Positions 34,023-42,941 of a stretch of DNA of 43,216 nt are shown piece by piece. Source of the DNA: Actinomycetota bacterium (GTDB lineage: Bacteria; Actinomycetota; Actinomycetes; S36-B12; UBA5976); NCBI GenBank assembly GCA_947452755.1, contig CANGDT010000001.1, forward strand, positions 1-43,216, in the 5' to 3' direction. A program made the position numbers and the translations under genes. The notes below the pieces were generated by a model. The model was not told the origin of the DNA and ran no database searches. It worked only from the letters and a program-made list of their open reading frames with translations. How positions within the stretch are numbered: the stretch's first letter is position 1; every line of letters begins with the position of its first letter.

Positions 34023-35889
34023 CGTTCAGAATTTCGGCAAAGAACGCGAGTTCTTCGCGGGCTGCGGTGATTATTGTTGCGGCTTTGCGGAATCCGTGTG
34101 CTTCGCCTTCGAATTCGAAGTATTTGTATTTGATGTTGTTGGCGATACATGCGTCACGGAAGGCTTCTGATTGTGCTGGTGGCACGATTTCATCATCGAG
34201 TCCTTGGAAGAAAATAATGGGGGATGAAACGTTTGCCGCATGGGTCAATGGTGATCGTTCGATGTAGAGGTCTTTGCCTTCGGGGTATGGTGCCACGAGT
34301 GAATCGGTGTAGTGCGCTTCAAAGTCATGCGTGGCTGCCATTAATCCGGTGAGGTCGGCCACGCCGTAGTAGTTTGCGCCTCCGGCAAATTTGTCACTGT
34401 GAACCAATGCGTTCAACACAGCAAATCCTCCTGCGCTACCGCCTCGGATAAACAGCATGTCTGGGGTGGTCAGTCCTCTTGTCACAAGGTCGTCAGTTAC
34501 GGCAAGTACGTCCTCGGTGTCGACGACTCCCCATTGCCCCAGAAGGGTGTCTCGGTATTTGCGTCCGTAACCCGTTGAGCCGCCGTAGTTTACGTCGACG
34601 ACGGCAAAGCCACGTGATGTGAAATAGGCGTGTTTCAGTGAGGCAACACCTTCCACGTTTGCTGTGGGTCCACCGTGGCAGGTGATGATGACGGGCATTG
34701 GTTCTGTGGATGTGTGTTCAGGGTTATGTGCGGGGTAGTAGAACGAATGAACGGTGCGGCCGCCTTGACTCGGTGACAGCAGGGCCTGCGATGGTGAGAA
34801 ATATTCGCTTGGTACGGGCAGGGGATTGTTTACGACGATGTTGAGGGTAAGCGTGTCGAGGTCAATTGCCACGAGCTCAACCTGCGACCGTTTGCCTTGA
34901 CCTAGCGCATAGATCGTCGTCGCTGACAGACTCATGTGCTCCCACGAAATGCGATCGTCGGCGTCGATGTCTCTCCACGATCCTGTTGCTGGATCCAGGA
35001 TTGTCAATGTGCGGTGACCAACTGGTCCACGCTCTGCGAGTAGGTGTCCATTGGGCAGAATCGTCAAGGCATTCCAGCCGATAATCCACAGTGGCTTTGC
35101 CCACTCGGATTCATCGACGGCAACATGTCGCGTGTTTCCCTTCAGGTCGGCATGCCACACGTTCCACCAATTCGATGTATCGCTGATGTAGTACAGCGCC
35201 CCGTTACCATCCCAAGTGGGACTGTTCACTGACTCGGTGGTCGACCCAACAATTTTTTGTCGATGGGCGAGCAGCGAATCAGCCGTGAATTCGGCGACAA
35301 AAATTTGTGTCCCATCCCAAGGCATTTGGGGATGTTCCCAGCCAACCCAGGCCAGCTTGTTTCCATCCGGTGAGGTTGCTAGATGCGCATAGAAATGGCT
35401 GTCGTCATCAAGGGTGGTAATCGATCCATCGATGTTGATGGAGATGATGCTTCGAGTTGTGTGGTGACCTTCAGTAATTTCTCGAATACAAATAACATTG
35501 TCACCCCTCACATGCATTTCGGCGTAGCGATGAAGTGACCCAGTTGGCGATGCAGGCGTCAATGGAAGCGGGGTTCCACCGTCAGTCTTCCAATACAAGC
35601 GTTGGTCACTTGCTTCACAGAACATCAGACCGGGTTCGCCATTCCAGAAAGTCACCAACCAACTCAGCCCACCCATTTCGTGCACTCGCGTTGACGCCGA
35701 CCACGGTGCAGGCAAAATATCTCCGCGGTCTTTACTAACAACTACATTGCGACCGCCTTCAGTTGGTCGGCGCTCATCCCAAAAGAGTTGGTCGCGAAAA
35801 ACCTGGGTAAAGGCACGAGATGTCCCGGCTTGGGCGAGTAACTCAGGTGTGATGGGCGAATTCCAAGTTCCAGGTGCAGTGAACGTCAT
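34006..35889 (-). CDS. S9 family peptidase (acylaminoacyl peptidase/dipeptidyl peptidase-like)
   Basis: 627 residues. An N-terminal beta-propeller (about 1-370, many SWDG/SPTW/WxD repeats) precedes an alpha/beta-hydrolase domain. Catalytic Ser is in GGSAGGF (near 484); the Asp is near FQGLDDEIVP and the His in GEAHGFRK. The tail is cytosolic with no signal peptide, so it likely trims peptides inside the cell. ATG 35889 has TAGAGT 7 bases upstream; a longer frame opens 8 codons earlier. The stop lies inside the repeat next to the aldo/keto reductase. Confidence 0.88.
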   Translation of the reverse strand: MTFTAPGTWNSPITPELLAQAGTSRAFTQVFRDQLFWDERRPTEGGRNVVVSKDRGDILPAPWSASTRVHEMGGLSWLVTFWNGEPGLMFCEASDQRLYWKTDGGTPLPLTPASPTGSLHRYAEMHVRGDNVICIREITEGHHTTRSIISINIDGSITTLDDDSHFYAHLATSPDGNKLAWVGWEHPQMPWDGTQIFVAEFTADSLLAHRQKIVGSTTESVNSPTWDGNGALYYISDTSNWWNVWHADLKGNTRHVAVDESEWAKPLWIIGWNALTILPNGHLLAERGPVGHRTLTILDPATGSWRDIDADDRISWEHMSLSATTIYALGQGKRSQVELVAIDLDTLTLNIVVNNPLPVPSEYFSPSQALLSPSQGGRTVHSFYYPAHNPEHTSTEPMPVIITCHGGPTANVEGVASLKHAYFTSRGFAVVDVNYGGSTGYGRKYRDTLLGQWGVVDTEDVLAVTDDLVTRGLTTPDMLFIRGGSAGGFAVLNALVHSDKFAGGANYYGVADLTGLMAATHDFEAHYTDSLVAPYPEGKDLYIERSPLTHAANVSSPIIFFQGLDDEIVPPAQSEAFRDACIANNIKYKYFEFEGEAHGFRKAATIITAAREELAFFAEILNEKTNP

Positions 35890-35902
35890 GAGTGTCACTC
35901 TA
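35890..35902 (-). promoter_or_regulatory. Leaderless promoter and small palindrome of the S9 peptidase
   Basis: TAGAGT (35902-35897 on the minus strand), 7 bases, ATG 35889. GAGTG-T-CACTC (35890-35900) is a perfect inverted repeat between the -10 and the start. Confidence 0.5.
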
Positions 35903-35932
35903 ACTTGCGTCATGCGGCTTGTTGGGCAAACG

Positions 35933-35967
35933 AATGACCCCCGCTACCTGAAGTAACGGGGGTCATT
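35933..35967 (-). terminator. Terminator hairpin of glnA1
   Basis: AATGACCCCCG (35933-35943) and CGGGGGTCATT (35957-35967), a perfect 11-bp stem with an inner TAC/GTA extension. It lies about 45 bases beyond the glnA1 stop and is GC-rich with A/T ends. Confidence 0.8.
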
Positions 35968-35969
35968 GA

Positions 35970-35989
35970 CTTTCGAGGCGACTCGAAAG
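35970..35989. other. Second hairpin behind glnA1
   Basis: CTTTCGAG (35970-35977), GCGA, CTCGAAAG (35982-35989): perfect 8-bp stem with a four-base loop between the glnA1 stop and its terminator. It may stabilise the mRNA 3-prime end or bind a protein. Confidence 0.55.
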
Positions 35990-36012
35990 ACTTTGTCTAG
36001 TTGAGCAACGAC

Positions 36013-37458
36013 TTAAATGTCGTAGTACAACTCGAACTCAGCTGGGTGTGGACGCAAGCGAACATAATCAACTTCAGCCTCGCGCTTGTAAGCAATCCAG
36101 GTTTCGATCAAGTCTGGAGTGAATACGCCACCTTCGAGCAGGTAGTCATGATCTGCTTCAAGGGCATCAAGCACCTCTGGAAGTGATGATGGAACCTGCG
36201 GGATGTCAGCAGCTTCATCTGGTGGAAGCTCGTAGAGATCCTTGTCAACTGGTGCATGTGGTTCAATCTTGTTCTTGATGCCGTCAAGACCAGCCATCAA
36301 TAGTGCAGCGAACGCCAAGTATGGGTTACTTGATGGATCAGGGCAACGGAACTCGATGCGCTTAGCCTTCGGGTTGCTACCAGTGATTGGGATACGAATA
36401 CATGCTGAACGGTTGCGCTGTGAGTACACCAAGTTCACTGGTGCTTCGTAACCTGGCACTAGGCGGTGGTACGAGTTCACAGTTGGATTCGTGAATGCAA
36501 GAAGCGATGGTGCGTGCTTCAGGATGCCGCCGATGTACCAACGAGCCATGTCAGATAGGCCGCCGTAACCACGTTCGTCAAAGAACAGTGGAACACCGTT
36601 TGCCCAAAGTGACTGGTGAACGTGCATGCCGGAACCGTTGTCACCGAAAAGTGGCTTTGGCATGAAGGTTGCAGTCTTGCCAGCAGCCCATGCTTCGTTA
36701 CGGATGACGTATTTGAACAGCATTACTTCATCAGCAGCTGCCAGAAGTGAGTTGAAGCGGTAGTTGATTTCCATCTGACCTGCTGTACCAACTTCGTGGT
36801 GCGAACGCTCTACGAGCAAGCCCACTTCGTGTAGACGCAAAACCATCTGGTCGCGCATGTCAGCCATCTGATCAGTTGGCGACACAGGGAAGTAACCACC
36901 CTTGACGCGAGTCTTGTAGCCGCGGTTATCTGAACCGTCAGCGTTGAATTCCGCGCCTGTGTTCCAGGCACCTTCGATGGAATCGATGTGGTGGAAAGAT
37001 TCATTTTGACCAGTCTTGAAGCGAGCTGAATCGAATACAAAGAACTCGGCCTCTGGTGCGAAGAATGCAGTGTCCGCGATACCGGTGGAAGCCAGGTATG
37101 CCTCAGCTTTAGCGGCGACGTTACGTGGATCGCGACTGTATGGTTCGTCGGTGAACGGATCGCGCACCGAGAAGTTCATAACGAGTGTCTTCTCCGCACG
37201 GAATGGATCGATAAATGCGGTGGTGACATCTGGGATCAGTTTCATGTCTGATTCGTGAATTGATTGGAAGCCGCGGATTGAAGATCCATCGAACATCTGA
37301 CCATCTTTAAAGAGTGCTTCATCTACAGATTCAACTGGAATGTTGAAGTGCTGCATAACGCCTGGCAAGTCGCAGAAACGAACGTCTACGAATCGCACAT
37401 TGTTGTCCTTGATGTACTTAAGTACATCTTCAGGGGTATTCAGTCCCAAGCTGGACAT
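36013..37458 (-). CDS. glnA1: Glutamine synthetase type I, GlnA1
   Basis: 481 residues. Makes glutamine from glutamate, ammonia and ATP. Seen: [45 protein letters not shown] (metal Glu), [36 protein letters not shown]. The adenylylation tyrosine is present (Y409 in [10 protein letters not shown]), so this beta-type enzyme is the expected target of GlnE. ATG 37458 has GGAGG 5 bases upstream. The leader is about 75 bases and contains short hairpins (TGGTC/GACCA at 37515-37528). A GlnR-like operator lies upstream. It is divergent from the RDD gene, as in other actinobacteria. Confidence 0.96.
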   Translation of the reverse strand: MSSLGLNTPEDVLKYIKDNNVRFVDVRFCDLPGVMQHFNIPVESVDEALFKDGQMFDGSSIRGFQSIHESDMKLIPDVTTAFIDPFRAEKTLVMNFSVRDPFTDEPYSRDPRNVAAKAEAYLASTGIADTAFFAPEAEFFVFDSARFKTGQNESFHHIDSIEGAWNTGAEFNADGSDNRGYKTRVKGGYFPVSPTDQMADMRDQMVLRLHEVGLLVERSHHEVGTAGQMEINYRFNSLLAAADEVMLFKYVIRNEAWAAGKTATFMPKPLFGDNGSGMHVHQSLWANGVPLFFDERGYGGLSDMARWYIGGILKHAPSLLAFTNPTVNSYHRLVPGYEAPVNLVYSQRNRSACIRIPITGSNPKAKRIEFRCPDPSSNPYLAFAALLMAGLDGIKNKIEPHAPVDKDLYELPPDEAADIPQVPSSLPEVLDALEADHDYLLEGGVFTPDLIETWIAYKREAEVDYVRLRPHPAEFELYYDI

Positions 37459-37514
37459 TTATCCTCCACTAGGTTGTCGCCTCGATCACTGCACTTTGTG
37501 TGGTGCAGAGCGGC

Positions 37515-37528
37515 TGGTCTGTTGACCA
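37515..37528 (-). promoter_or_regulatory. Leader hairpin of glnA1
   Basis: TGGTC (37515-37519) and GACCA (37524-37528) with a 4-base loop, inside the predicted 5-prime leader. Function unknown. Confidence 0.3.
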
Positions 37529-37538
37529 ACTGAACCTC

Positions 37539-37544
37539 ACGGTA
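37539..37544 (-). promoter_or_regulatory. Possible -10 of glnA1
   Basis: TACCGT on the minus strand (37544-37539). The GlnR-like box is centred about 35-40 bases upstream of the resulting start point, the place where an activator binds. Confidence 0.35.
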
Positions 37545-37554
37545 ACAACAGGGG

Positions 37555-37592
37555 ATTACCTGACGGTGTCCCGAGTGTTTCGTGTTTGTTAC
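37555..37592 (-). promoter_or_regulatory. GlnR-type operator before glnA1
   Basis: Read on the minus strand, four 5-base blocks at exact 11-bp steps: GTAAC (37592-37588), GAAAC (37581-37577), GACAC (37570-37566), GTAAT (37559-37555). The known actinobacterial GlnR box is GTnAC-n6-GAAAC repeated twice; the first pair matches fully, the second is degenerate. Spacers are all 6 bases. Confidence 0.65.
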
Positions 37593-37637
37593 ATGTCGTC
37601 ACATTTGTGTCAGCCTGCCCACATGTGTGGACCAAAG

Positions 37638-37649
37638 TAGGCTGAACCT
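37638..37649 (+). promoter_or_regulatory. Leaderless promoter -10 of the RDD gene
   Basis: TAGGCT (37638-37643), 6 bases, ATG 37650. Confidence 0.5.
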
Positions 37650-38117
37650 ATGGATCGCAAGGACATTGGCTCGTGGCTACAAGGACCAAAGGCGGCACTG
37701 GAGAACCAAGGTGTCGATTTTGGGTATCCCGGAGAGCGTCTGGGTCTTCCTCAGGTAGGTCCCGGAGCCGTAGCTTCCATGGGACGGCGTGCTGTGGCTT
37801 TAACCATTGATTGGTTTTCCTCAATGGCGATCGCTGGAATGGTGTTCCCGCAGGTTTCGTACAACACCAAGTCTTTATTAATACTTGAGGTGTTTGCCGT
37901 ACAGGTGATTCTCTTAACGGCTTTGACGGGAAGTTCATTCGGTCAGCGCATTATGAATGTGCGAATTGTGAATGTGTCTGGAGCCAGGCTTAGCTTGCCG
38001 CGTGTGCTTGCGCGCACCTGGTTGCTGTCGTGGGTTGTGCCAGCGTTAATTTGGGATCGTGACGGGCGTGGGTTGCACGATAAGGCCGTCGAATCAGTGG
38101 CAGTGCGAATCCGTTAG
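37650..38117 (+). CDS. RDD-family membrane protein
   Basis: 155 residues. An N-terminal cytoplasmic part (KDIGSWLQGPKAALENQG) precedes the RDD helices: RRAVALTIDWFSS (the R/D motif), LLILEVFAVQVILLTALTG, and a C-terminal SFGQRIMNVRI, LLSWVVPALIWDRDGRGLHDKA. Function of RDD proteins is mostly unknown (transport or envelope). This gene next to glnA1 and the lip genes is a conserved actinobacterial arrangement. Its end touches the convergent 68-residue gene with no gap. Confidence 0.88.
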   Translation: MDRKDIGSWLQGPKAALENQGVDFGYPGERLGLPQVGPGAVASMGRRAVALTIDWFSSMAIAGMVFPQVSYNTKSLLILEVFAVQVILLTALTGSSFGQRIMNVRIVNVSGARLSLPRVLARTWLLSWVVPALIWDRDGRGLHDKAVESVAVRIR

Positions 38118-38324
38118 TTAGAACCCGAGCTTTGTTTTGATTGATTCAAAAGCTGCAGAGTTTTCAACGTACGGCAATACGACGATGAAAAGAACGCCAA
38201 GAATGACTGCCCACTTGATGAGTTTCTTGAACAAGAAAATAACAACAAGTAGTACGCCCAAAATTTGAGTTGGCGTGATGTTGTTGAGCAGGTCAACAAG
38301 TTGAGAATTTGATGAGGTATCCAT
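38118..38324 (-). CDS. Small membrane protein of unknown function
   Basis: 68 residues. One long hydrophobic stretch (ILGVLLVVIFLFKKLIKWAV and following) spans the membrane once or twice, with polar ends. The ATG shares one base with the stop of the DUF4191 gene (TAATG), so it is coupled to it. No family recognised. It ends against the RDD gene. Confidence 0.6.
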   Translation of the reverse strand: MDTSSNSQLVDLLNNITPTQILGVLLVVIFLFKKLIKWAVILGVLFIVVLPYVENSAAFESIKTKLGF

Positions 38325-38989
38325 TATCGACGTGAGACCTTTCGACTTGTCGGCATTGGTCCCTTAGGGATTGGGAATGCGTTGACTGGGATGGCATTCA
38401 AGCGGCGACGAACGTCAGTGACTTCAGCAGGTCGCAATGACTTACTGAACTTCTTGACTGTCTTGTTTAGGTCTGCGATGGCAGTATCGCCGGGGCCAAC
38501 CACAATTTCGTGAATTGGAACGCCTGGTGCGTAACGCGCGTGCATGCGTTTTTGTTCAGCCAACAAAGTCTGTGGACGTGAGCCTTCAGCGACCAAAATA
38601 ATTCCTGGCCGGCCAACAACGCGGTGGACAAGGTTCTGGTTCTTGTCGACCCCAATGCCAGGCGTCGTGAACCAGGCTCCACGCAAAGTGTTCAACACTG
38701 ATGCGGCCGCGCCAATTTGTCCGTCGATGGAGGAATAGGCAGCCTTCTCAGCAATTTTTCCGAAACTGAGAAGTGTGGCAAGAAGGCCAGAGCTTAGACC
38801 CATCAATGCGCCGAGTGCGGTCCACTTAAGTGCGATTCCCACGACCCCAAATATCAGAGCGAAAACGACAACGAAGATTCCAACTAGTTTCAATGGAAGC
38901 AGTGATACTTCCTTCGCTGCGAACGAGTATGTTTCGCGTACTTGTTGGTACCACTTCTGCTTGGCTGGTGCTGGCTGCTTTGAAGACAT
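38324..38989 (-). CDS. DUF4191 membrane protein
   Basis: 221 residues. Basic N-terminus (KQPAPAKQKWYQQVRETY), two membrane helices (about 36-80) then a cytoplasmic domain with RGAWFTTPGIGVDKNQNLVHR and VGRPGIILVAEG. DUF4191 proteins follow lipA in actinobacteria; the function is unknown, possibly in lipoate or envelope biology. TAAGGT, starting in the lipA stop codon, is 6 bases before ATG 38989. Confidence 0.85.
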   Translation of the reverse strand: MSSKQPAPAKQKWYQQVRETYSFAAKEVSLLPLKLVGIFVVVFALIFGVVGIALKWTALGALMGLSSGLLATLLSFGKIAEKAAYSSIDGQIGAAASVLNTLRGAWFTTPGIGVDKNQNLVHRVVGRPGIILVAEGSRPQTLLAEQKRMHARYAPGVPIHEIVVGPGDTAIADLNKTVKKFSKSLRPAEVTDVRRRLNAIPVNAFPIPKGPMPTSRKVSRR

Positions 38990-39001
38990 GAGTCAACCTT
39001 A
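38990..39001 (-). promoter_or_regulatory. Leaderless promoter overlapping the lipA stop
   Basis: TAAGGT (39001-38996 on the minus strand) begins with the lipA TAA stop codon, then 6 bases, then ATG 38989 of the DUF4191 gene. Confidence 0.5.
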
Positions 39002-39955
39002 ATTGTTGGCAGCGTCGCGGGCTGCAATGGCTTGCTGATAGAGGCGACCTGCTCGATATGACGACCGAACGAGTGGACCGCTGAGAACACCAGCAAAACC
39101 GATGTTTTCAGCGTAGGTAGCCAAGTCGACGAACTCTTCGGGCCGTACCCAGCGCTCAATGGGGTGGTGACGAAGTGATGGGCGCAGGTACTGCGTGATA
39201 GTGACAAGGTCGCAGCCGGCTGCATGGAGATCTTCGAGGGCTTGATGAACTTCGCTGATTTCCTCACCCATTCCCAAGATGAGGTTGCTCTTAGTGACTA
39301 GTCCAAATTCGCGAGCAGCTGTGATGACATCAAGTGAGCGCTCATAACGGAATGCAGGGCGAATGCGCTTGAAAATTCGGGGGACTGTTTCGATGTTGTG
39401 GGCGAAAACTTCGGGACGTGACTCGAACACTTCCTGGAGGAGGTGTGGTTCGCCATTGAAATCTGGTGCGAGCATTTCAACGCCACAGCCGGGAACAAGT
39501 TCATGAATTTTGCGAATAGTTTCGGCGTACAACCATGCGCCGCCATCTTCGAGGTCATCGCGTGCTACGCCAGTCACTGTTGCATAGCGCAGCTGCATTG
39601 ATGCCACTGACTCCGCAACACGGCGCGGTTCATCACGATCAAGCGCCTGTGGCTTACCTGTGTCGATCTGGCAGAAGTCGCAGCGTCGAGTGCATTGGTC
39701 TCCGCCAATCAAGAACGTTGCTTCACGGTCTTCCCAGCATTCAAAAATATTTGGGCAGCCAGCTTCTTGGCAGACAGTATGCAACCCCTCGGACTTCACC
39801 AAATTCAAAATTTGGGTGTACTCAGGTCCGGTCTTGAGTTTTGTTTTGATCCATTCCGGTTTGCGTTCAATTGGAGTTTCAGAATTGCGTGCTTCGACTC
39901 GGCGCATTTTGGGCTGATCGTTATTCACGGGTGTCAGCGGGATTGATTCGTTCAC
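38999..39955 (-). CDS. lipA: Lipoyl synthase
   Basis: 318 residues. Radical SAM enzyme that inserts two sulfurs into octanoyl groups on lipoyl domains. Auxiliary [4Fe-4S] site C62, C67, C73 ([12 protein letters not shown]) and the radical SAM site C88, C92, C95 (CTRRCDFC); the C-terminal SSY serine ligates the auxiliary cluster. GTG 39955 has TAGACT 6 bases upstream and that hexamer includes the lipB stop. It forms a cluster with lipB, DUF4191 and a small membrane protein. Confidence 0.97.
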   Translation of the reverse strand: MNESIPLTPVNNDQPKMRRVEARNSETPIERKPEWIKTKLKTGPEYTQILNLVKSEGLHTVCQEAGCPNIFECWEDREATFLIGGDQCTRRCDFCQIDTGKPQALDRDEPRRVAESVASMQLRYATVTGVARDDLEDGGAWLYAETIRKIHELVPGCGVEMLAPDFNGEPHLLQEVFESRPEVFAHNIETVPRIFKRIRPAFRYERSLDVITAAREFGLVTKSNLILGMGEEISEVHQALEDLHAAGCDLVTITQYLRPSLRHHPIERWVRPEEFVDLATYAENIGFAGVLSGPLVRSSYRAGRLYQQAIAARDAANN

Positions 39956-39967
39956 GGTGTCAGTCTA
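39956..39967 (-). promoter_or_regulatory. Leaderless promoter of lipA overlapping the lipB stop
   Basis: TAGACT (39967-39962 on the minus strand) starts with the lipB TAG stop codon, then GACACC, then GTG 39955. It shares the 11-mer TAGACTGACAC with tgt. Confidence 0.6.
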
Positions 39968-40636
39968 TGCGCCTGGTCGTGCTTGAATCTCAGCGGCAAT
40001 TGGGTCAAAAACTCGATGAAGGTGAATGATGGCGCTGGCGGCGACGTCTAAAACCTTGATGTCGCGATTGAGTTCTGTGCTCAATGTCGTCACGCCCGCG
40101 TCGCGAATTCCACACGGAACGATGCGGTCAAACCACGCAAGATCGTTATTGCAATTGAGTGCAAACCCATGCATGGTCACACCTTGCGCAACACGAACAC
40201 CAATGGCTGCAATTTTGCGATCTGGGCGTGTGTCGTCTGCGGGAACCCACACGCCACTTCGACCCTTGATTCGGACTGTGTCCAAGCCGAAGTCTGCACA
40301 CATTCCAATGAGGGCATCCTCGAGTCTGCGCACGTGTGGCACGACGTCCATGGCGGATGGCAGATGAAGGATCGGATACCCAACGAGTTGCCCTGGGCCG
40401 TGCCAAGTGATTTTGCCGCCGCGATCCACGTCCACAACAGGTGTTCCATCCATGGGTTTTTCGAAGGGTTCGGTTCTGCGACCCGCGGTGTACACCGAAG
40501 CATGTTCGAGAAGTTGAATGGTGTCGGGCTGATCACCATTAACAACTGCGCTGTGCAGGTGGCGTTGAGCTTCCCAGGCGATTTGATAGTCAATGAAGTC
40601 CACACCAAGAGTGGAACTGTCAATGACGATAGGCAT
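39965..40636 (-). CDS. lipB: Octanoyltransferase
   Basis: 223 residues. Moves octanoate from acyl carrier protein to lipoyl domains. The acyl-enzyme pair is K141 ([11 protein letters not shown]) and C175 ([14 protein letters not shown]), one residue off the M. tuberculosis LipB numbering (K142, C176). [18 protein letters not shown] is the conserved core. ATG 40636 has TAGTCT 6 bases upstream. It is divergent from the MMPL gene across a 67-base gap that holds both promoters. Confidence 0.96.
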   Translation of the reverse strand: MPIVIDSSTLGVDFIDYQIAWEAQRHLHSAVVNGDQPDTIQLLEHASVYTAGRRTEPFEKPMDGTPVVDVDRGGKITWHGPGQLVGYPILHLPSAMDVVPHVRRLEDALIGMCADFGLDTVRIKGRSGVWVPADDTRPDRKIAAIGVRVAQGVTMHGFALNCNNDLAWFDRIVPCGIRDAGVTTLSTELNRDIKVLDVAASAIIHLHRVFDPIAAEIQARPGA

Positions 40637-40648
40637 ATTTCAAGACTA
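40637..40648 (-). promoter_or_regulatory. Leaderless promoter of lipB
   Basis: TAGTCT (40648-40643 on the minus strand), 6 bases, ATG 40636. Confidence 0.55.
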
Positions 40649-40691
40649 TTGGACTCGAATGGTCCAATGTGCATGTGCCCTAGTCGTTCCC

Positions 40692-40703
40692 TAGACTCTG
40701 AGG
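40692..40703 (+). promoter_or_regulatory. Leaderless promoter of the MMPL gene
   Basis: TAGACT (40692-40697), 6 bases, GTG 40704. Confidence 0.6.
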
Positions 40704-42941
40704 GTGGATACAAACAGCACTGAAACCAGTAGTACCGAAATCAACAAACCTGAAAACCATAAGGCGCAGACCAAGTCCGCCCGTAAATACATTGCACTGG
40801 CAATTGCCGTCATTGTTGCCTGGTTGGCGATCAGTGGGTCTACAGGGCCTCTGTTTGGAAAGCTCTCGAGCGTTCAGAAGAACGACAGCTCGGGTTTCTT
40901 GCCGAGCTCTGCGGAGTCAACGAAGGCTACAGCCATTGCGACGAAGTTCACGGCAAAGGATGCGCAAGTCCTTCCTGCTCTTGTTGTTTTTGTTGGAACT
41001 GTTGATCAGGCTGGAATTGCACACTTGGCTGAGTTTGCAAAGTCATTCCCAGCGGCTCAAGTTCCAGGCGCCGGAAAGACCATCGGGGATTACCTCGCAA
41101 CAGGTGCACAGATAGTTCCAATTCCATCGCAGGATGGCAAGTCTGTTTTGATGTCGGTGCCGTTTGACGATAAGAAACTAGGCGTGCCGCTGGCGAACAA
41201 CAAGCCAGCATTGCCTGAGGTCATAACAGCCCTTCGTCTTGAGGCAAGCAAGGTCGCCGGATTTGAATCACACGTCACGGGCATTGGCGGCATCCTTGCC
41301 GACCTCTTCGGAAGTTTCGGTTCGCTCGACAGCAAGCTGTTGCTCATCACAGGTCTTGTGGTTTTGATTATTTTGATCCTGGTTTACCGATCACCAGTAC
41401 TTGCTTTCATTCCACTTTTCTGCTCCTTTATTGCTCTCGGCGTTGGTGGCGGCATTGTTTATTTGTTGGCCAAGGCTGAGCTGATTGCTCTCGATGGTCA
41501 ATCCCAAGGCATTTTGTCTGTGCTCGTTATTGGTGCTGCAACTGACTATGCGCTGTTGTTGATTGCCCGTTACCGGGAAGAACTTCATCATTTTGATCAC
41601 CGCGTTGATGCGATGAAGGTTGCATGGCGTGGAGTTATCGAACCGATTGCTGCATCAGGATTCACCGTTATCGCTGGTCTGCTTGTGTTGTCACTTTCAG
41701 AGCTAAAGAGCGTTCGTTCGCTAGGTCCAGTTGCGGCAATTGGCATTATCGCCGCGCAACTAGTCATGCTGACGCTATTGCCAGCAATCCTGGTGCTGCT
41801 AGGTCGACGCGTTTTCTGGCCAAAGGTTCCACGTCACGATGACGTGGACGGCAAGCTGCACGGTGTGTGGTCCCGAGTTGCTGGCATGGTGGGCAATCAT
41901 CCGCGACGCACTTGGATTTCCTCAGGCGCACTCCTTCTTATTGCGGGTTCGTTTGCATTCCAGTTGAATACCGCAGGGCTTGCCCAAACGGAAACTTTCA
42001 CTGGTCATCCAGATTCAGTCGTTGGTCTTTCAGTTTTGGCTGAACACTTCCCAGCAGGTTCGGGCGACCCAACTCTGGTTGTCGTCAAGCAGGAAGATTC
42101 TGCGACAGTGAGTGCGGCACTCAAGGTGACACCTGGTGTTGCTCTCATTGCTCCGACATTGACTGGGCCGGCAATTCCAGGTGCTCCAGCGCCAACCGTT
42201 GCTGTACATGAAGGTTGGATTCAATTAGAGGTAACGCTGGATAAGCCGGCCGACTCAGTGCAGGCACAGGACTTAATCCCTGGAATCCGTGCCGCCGCAC
42301 ACAAGGCCAGCTCAACCGCACTTGTCGGTGGTTCAACTGCGGCTAGCTATGACATTCAAGTTGCAAACAAGCATGATCGCGACATCATCATTCCAGTGGC
42401 GCTTTTGGTCATTGGCATTATCTTGGCGCTATTGCTCCGCAGCCTTGTTGCACCAGTTGTACTCATTGCCACAACAGTGTTGTCGTTTGCTGCCACCTTG
42501 GGTATCTGTGATCTTGTGTTTACCCACTTGTTCCACTTCAAGGGCACAGACGGTTCATTCCCACTGTTTGCGTTTGTATTCCTTGTGGCCCTGGGCATTG
42601 ACTACAACATTTTCCTCATGACTCGTATTCGCGAGGAATCAAAGAAGCTCGGAACCCGACCTGGCATTTTGAAGGGCGTCACTGTCACCGGCGGCGTCAT
42701 CACTTCAGCCGGCATTGTCCTGGCGGCGACCTTTGCCGTGCTTGGCACGCTTCCATTGGTGTTCCTTGCAGAACTTGGTTTCGCAGTTGCCTTCGGTGTA
42801 TTACTCGACACAATTGTTGTTCGCAGTTTGCTCGTACCGGCATTGTCGTATGAATTGAACGACCGTGTCTGGTGGCCAAGCGCTTTGTCAAAGGGTCACG
42901 TTGCGGAAAGTGACTCGCCAACAAGTGAAATCAACGCTTAA
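40704..42941 (+). CDS. MMPL-family RND transporter
   Basis: 745 residues, 12 membrane helices in two halves with a large extracytoplasmic loop after helix 1 and after helix 7. Seen: VLVIGAATDYALLLIARYREE (helix 4 Asp-Tyr pair) and the matching FLVALGIDYNIFLMTRIREE in the second half, both typical of MMPL proton relays. Mycobacterial MMPLs carry lipids; here export of a lipid or small compound is possible but the substrate is unknown. GTG 40704 follows TAGACT plus 6 bases. Its stop overlaps the next ATG (TAATG). Confidence 0.9.
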   Translation: MDTNSTETSSTEINKPENHKAQTKSARKYIALAIAVIVAWLAISGSTGPLFGKLSSVQKNDSSGFLPSSAESTKATAIATKFTAKDAQVLPALVVFVGTVDQAGIAHLAEFAKSFPAAQVPGAGKTIGDYLATGAQIVPIPSQDGKSVLMSVPFDDKKLGVPLANNKPALPEVITALRLEASKVAGFESHVTGIGGILADLFGSFGSLDSKLLLITGLVVLIILILVYRSPVLAFIPLFCSFIALGVGGGIVYLLAKAELIALDGQSQGILSVLVIGAATDYALLLIARYREELHHFDHRVDAMKVAWRGVIEPIAASGFTVIAGLLVLSLSELKSVRSLGPVAAIGIIAAQLVMLTLLPAILVLLGRRVFWPKVPRHDDVDGKLHGVWSRVAGMVGNHPRRTWISSGALLLIAGSFAFQLNTAGLAQTETFTGHPDSVVGLSVLAEHFPAGSGDPTLVVVKQEDSATVSAALKVTPGVALIAPTLTGPAIPGAPAPTVAVHEGWIQLEVTLDKPADSVQAQDLIPGIRAAAHKASSTALVGGSTAASYDIQVANKHDRDIIIPVALLVIGIILALLLRSLVAPVVLIATTVLSFAATLGICDLVFTHLFHFKGTDGSFPLFAFVFLVALGIDYNIFLMTRIREESKKLGTRPGILKGVTVTGGVITSAGIVLAATFAVLGTLPLVFLAELGFAVAFGVLLDTIVVRSLLVPALSYELNDRVWWPSALSKGHVAESDSPTSEINA

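Noticed and set aside
37459-37649. Possible glutamine riboswitch in the glnA1 leader
   Set aside because: I see only short simple hairpins; the conserved glnA/DP motif cores were not recognised.
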